Below, one piece after another: positions 14,764 through 15,007 of a stretch of DNA of 15,007 nucleotides (the first letter of the stretch is position 1; each line of letters starts with the position of its first letter). Made by a program: the position numbers and the translations under genes. The DNA comes from Stercoripulliclostridium_A sp963642145 (lineage in GTDB: Bacteria; Bacillota; Clostridia; Christensenellales; DTU072). The notes below the pieces were generated by a model. The model was not told where the DNA came from, searched no databases, and worked only from the letters and a program-made list of their open reading frames with translations. The DNA is taken from NCBI GenBank assembly GCA_963642145.1, contig CAVIFU010000036.1:1-15007 (forward strand), given 5' to 3'.

Positions 14764-15007
14764 ATGAGTTATCAGGAATCGAAAGAAGTTTACGCAAAGA
14801 TAGGCGTGGATACGGAACAAGCGATTGAAAAACTTAAAAATACCGCGATCTCGGTCCATTGTTGGCAAGGCGACGATGTTGTAGGTCTTGACGGTGGCGG
14901 TGCTGCGTCGGGCGGTATTCAAACGACGGGCAATTATCCCGGACGTGCAAGGAACTTTGAAGAACTCAAAGAAGATTTGAGAAAAACGTTTTCGCTTATG
15001 CCGGGCA
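14764..15007 (+). CDS. rhaA: L-rhamnose isomerase, 5' part (continues past window)
   Basis: ATG 14764, nine nt after GGAG (14751-14754), opens a frame that stays open to the window end; 81 residues are visible. The N-terminal sequence closely follows RhaA: YAKIGVDTEQAIEKLKN, then ISVHCWQGDDVVGLDG, then SGGIQTTGNYPGRARN, matching the E. coli block with HCWQGDDVSGFE and GGIQATGNYPGKARN. RhaA converts L-rhamnose to L-rhamnulose in the cytosol using Mn2+ and other divalent metals. The catalytic C-terminal part is outside the window. It is the last gene seen in the operon and confirms that the upstream transporter and GH78 enzyme serve rhamnose use. Confidence 0.95.
   Translation, partial: MSYQESKEVYAKIGVDTEQAIEKLKNTAISVHCWQGDDVVGLDGGGAASGGIQTTGNYPGRARNFEELKEDLRKTFSLMPG

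Overview
The window looks like a chromosomal segment of an uncultured anaerobic Clostridia-type Bacillota, probably a gut commensal. The signs are AGGAGG-type ribosome binding sites, TTGACA/TATAAT-like promoters, a SipW-dependent-type surface protein, XRE regulators and a rhamnoside-use locus built on a GPH symporter. The class-level placement is an inference from gene style, not from a marker gene.

Layout. (1) 3-2060 (+): the 3' part of a secreted protein with a TasA/CalY-like signal and stalk and a C-terminal parallel beta-helix, ended by a strong terminator at 2091-2123. (2) 2159-2235: a small array of hairpins separated by TATATCAC-type spacers, abutting the stop codon of the next gene. 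(3) 2232-4939 (-): a two-gene tldD-tldE operon for a zinc metalloprotease and its partner, with a clear promoter at 5011-5040. (4) 5344-6171 (+): an XRE-type regulator followed by five 29-residue repeats, two of them identical at DNA level. (5) 6214-6338: a hairpin-dense intergenic stretch. (6) 6420-7695 (+): a two-gene module, a DUF3990-like (putative ADP-ribosyltransferase fold) protein overlapping an XRE-type partner, behind a perfect consensus promoter. It is best read as a toxin-antitoxin pair. (7) 7818-15007: a rhamnoside catabolism locus. An AraC-family regulator on the minus strand diverges from a plus-strand run of GPH symporter, alpha/beta-hydrolase esterase, a 53-residue single-span membrane protein, a GH78 alpha-L-rhamnosidase, a 24-codon relic that looks like the rhamnulokinase C-terminal motif, and the start of L-rhamnose isomerase (rhaA), cut by the window end.

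How region 7 probably works: the regulator binds the twin GACAAATAT sites at 9027-9061, between the divergent promoters. The symporter imports rhamnose-containing glycosides. The esterase removes acyl groups, the cytosolic GH78 enzyme releases L-rhamnose, and RhaA isomerises it to L-rhamnulose. The expected kinase is reduced to a fragment, so phosphorylation must be done elsewhere, the pathway is decaying, or the sequence is misassembled here.

The most interesting items are the rhamnulokinase relic, the overlapping ART-like/XRE pair with a dyad on its promoter, the repeat-bearing XRE protein, the small membrane protein nested between esterase and rhamnosidase, and the long charged tail on the symporter.
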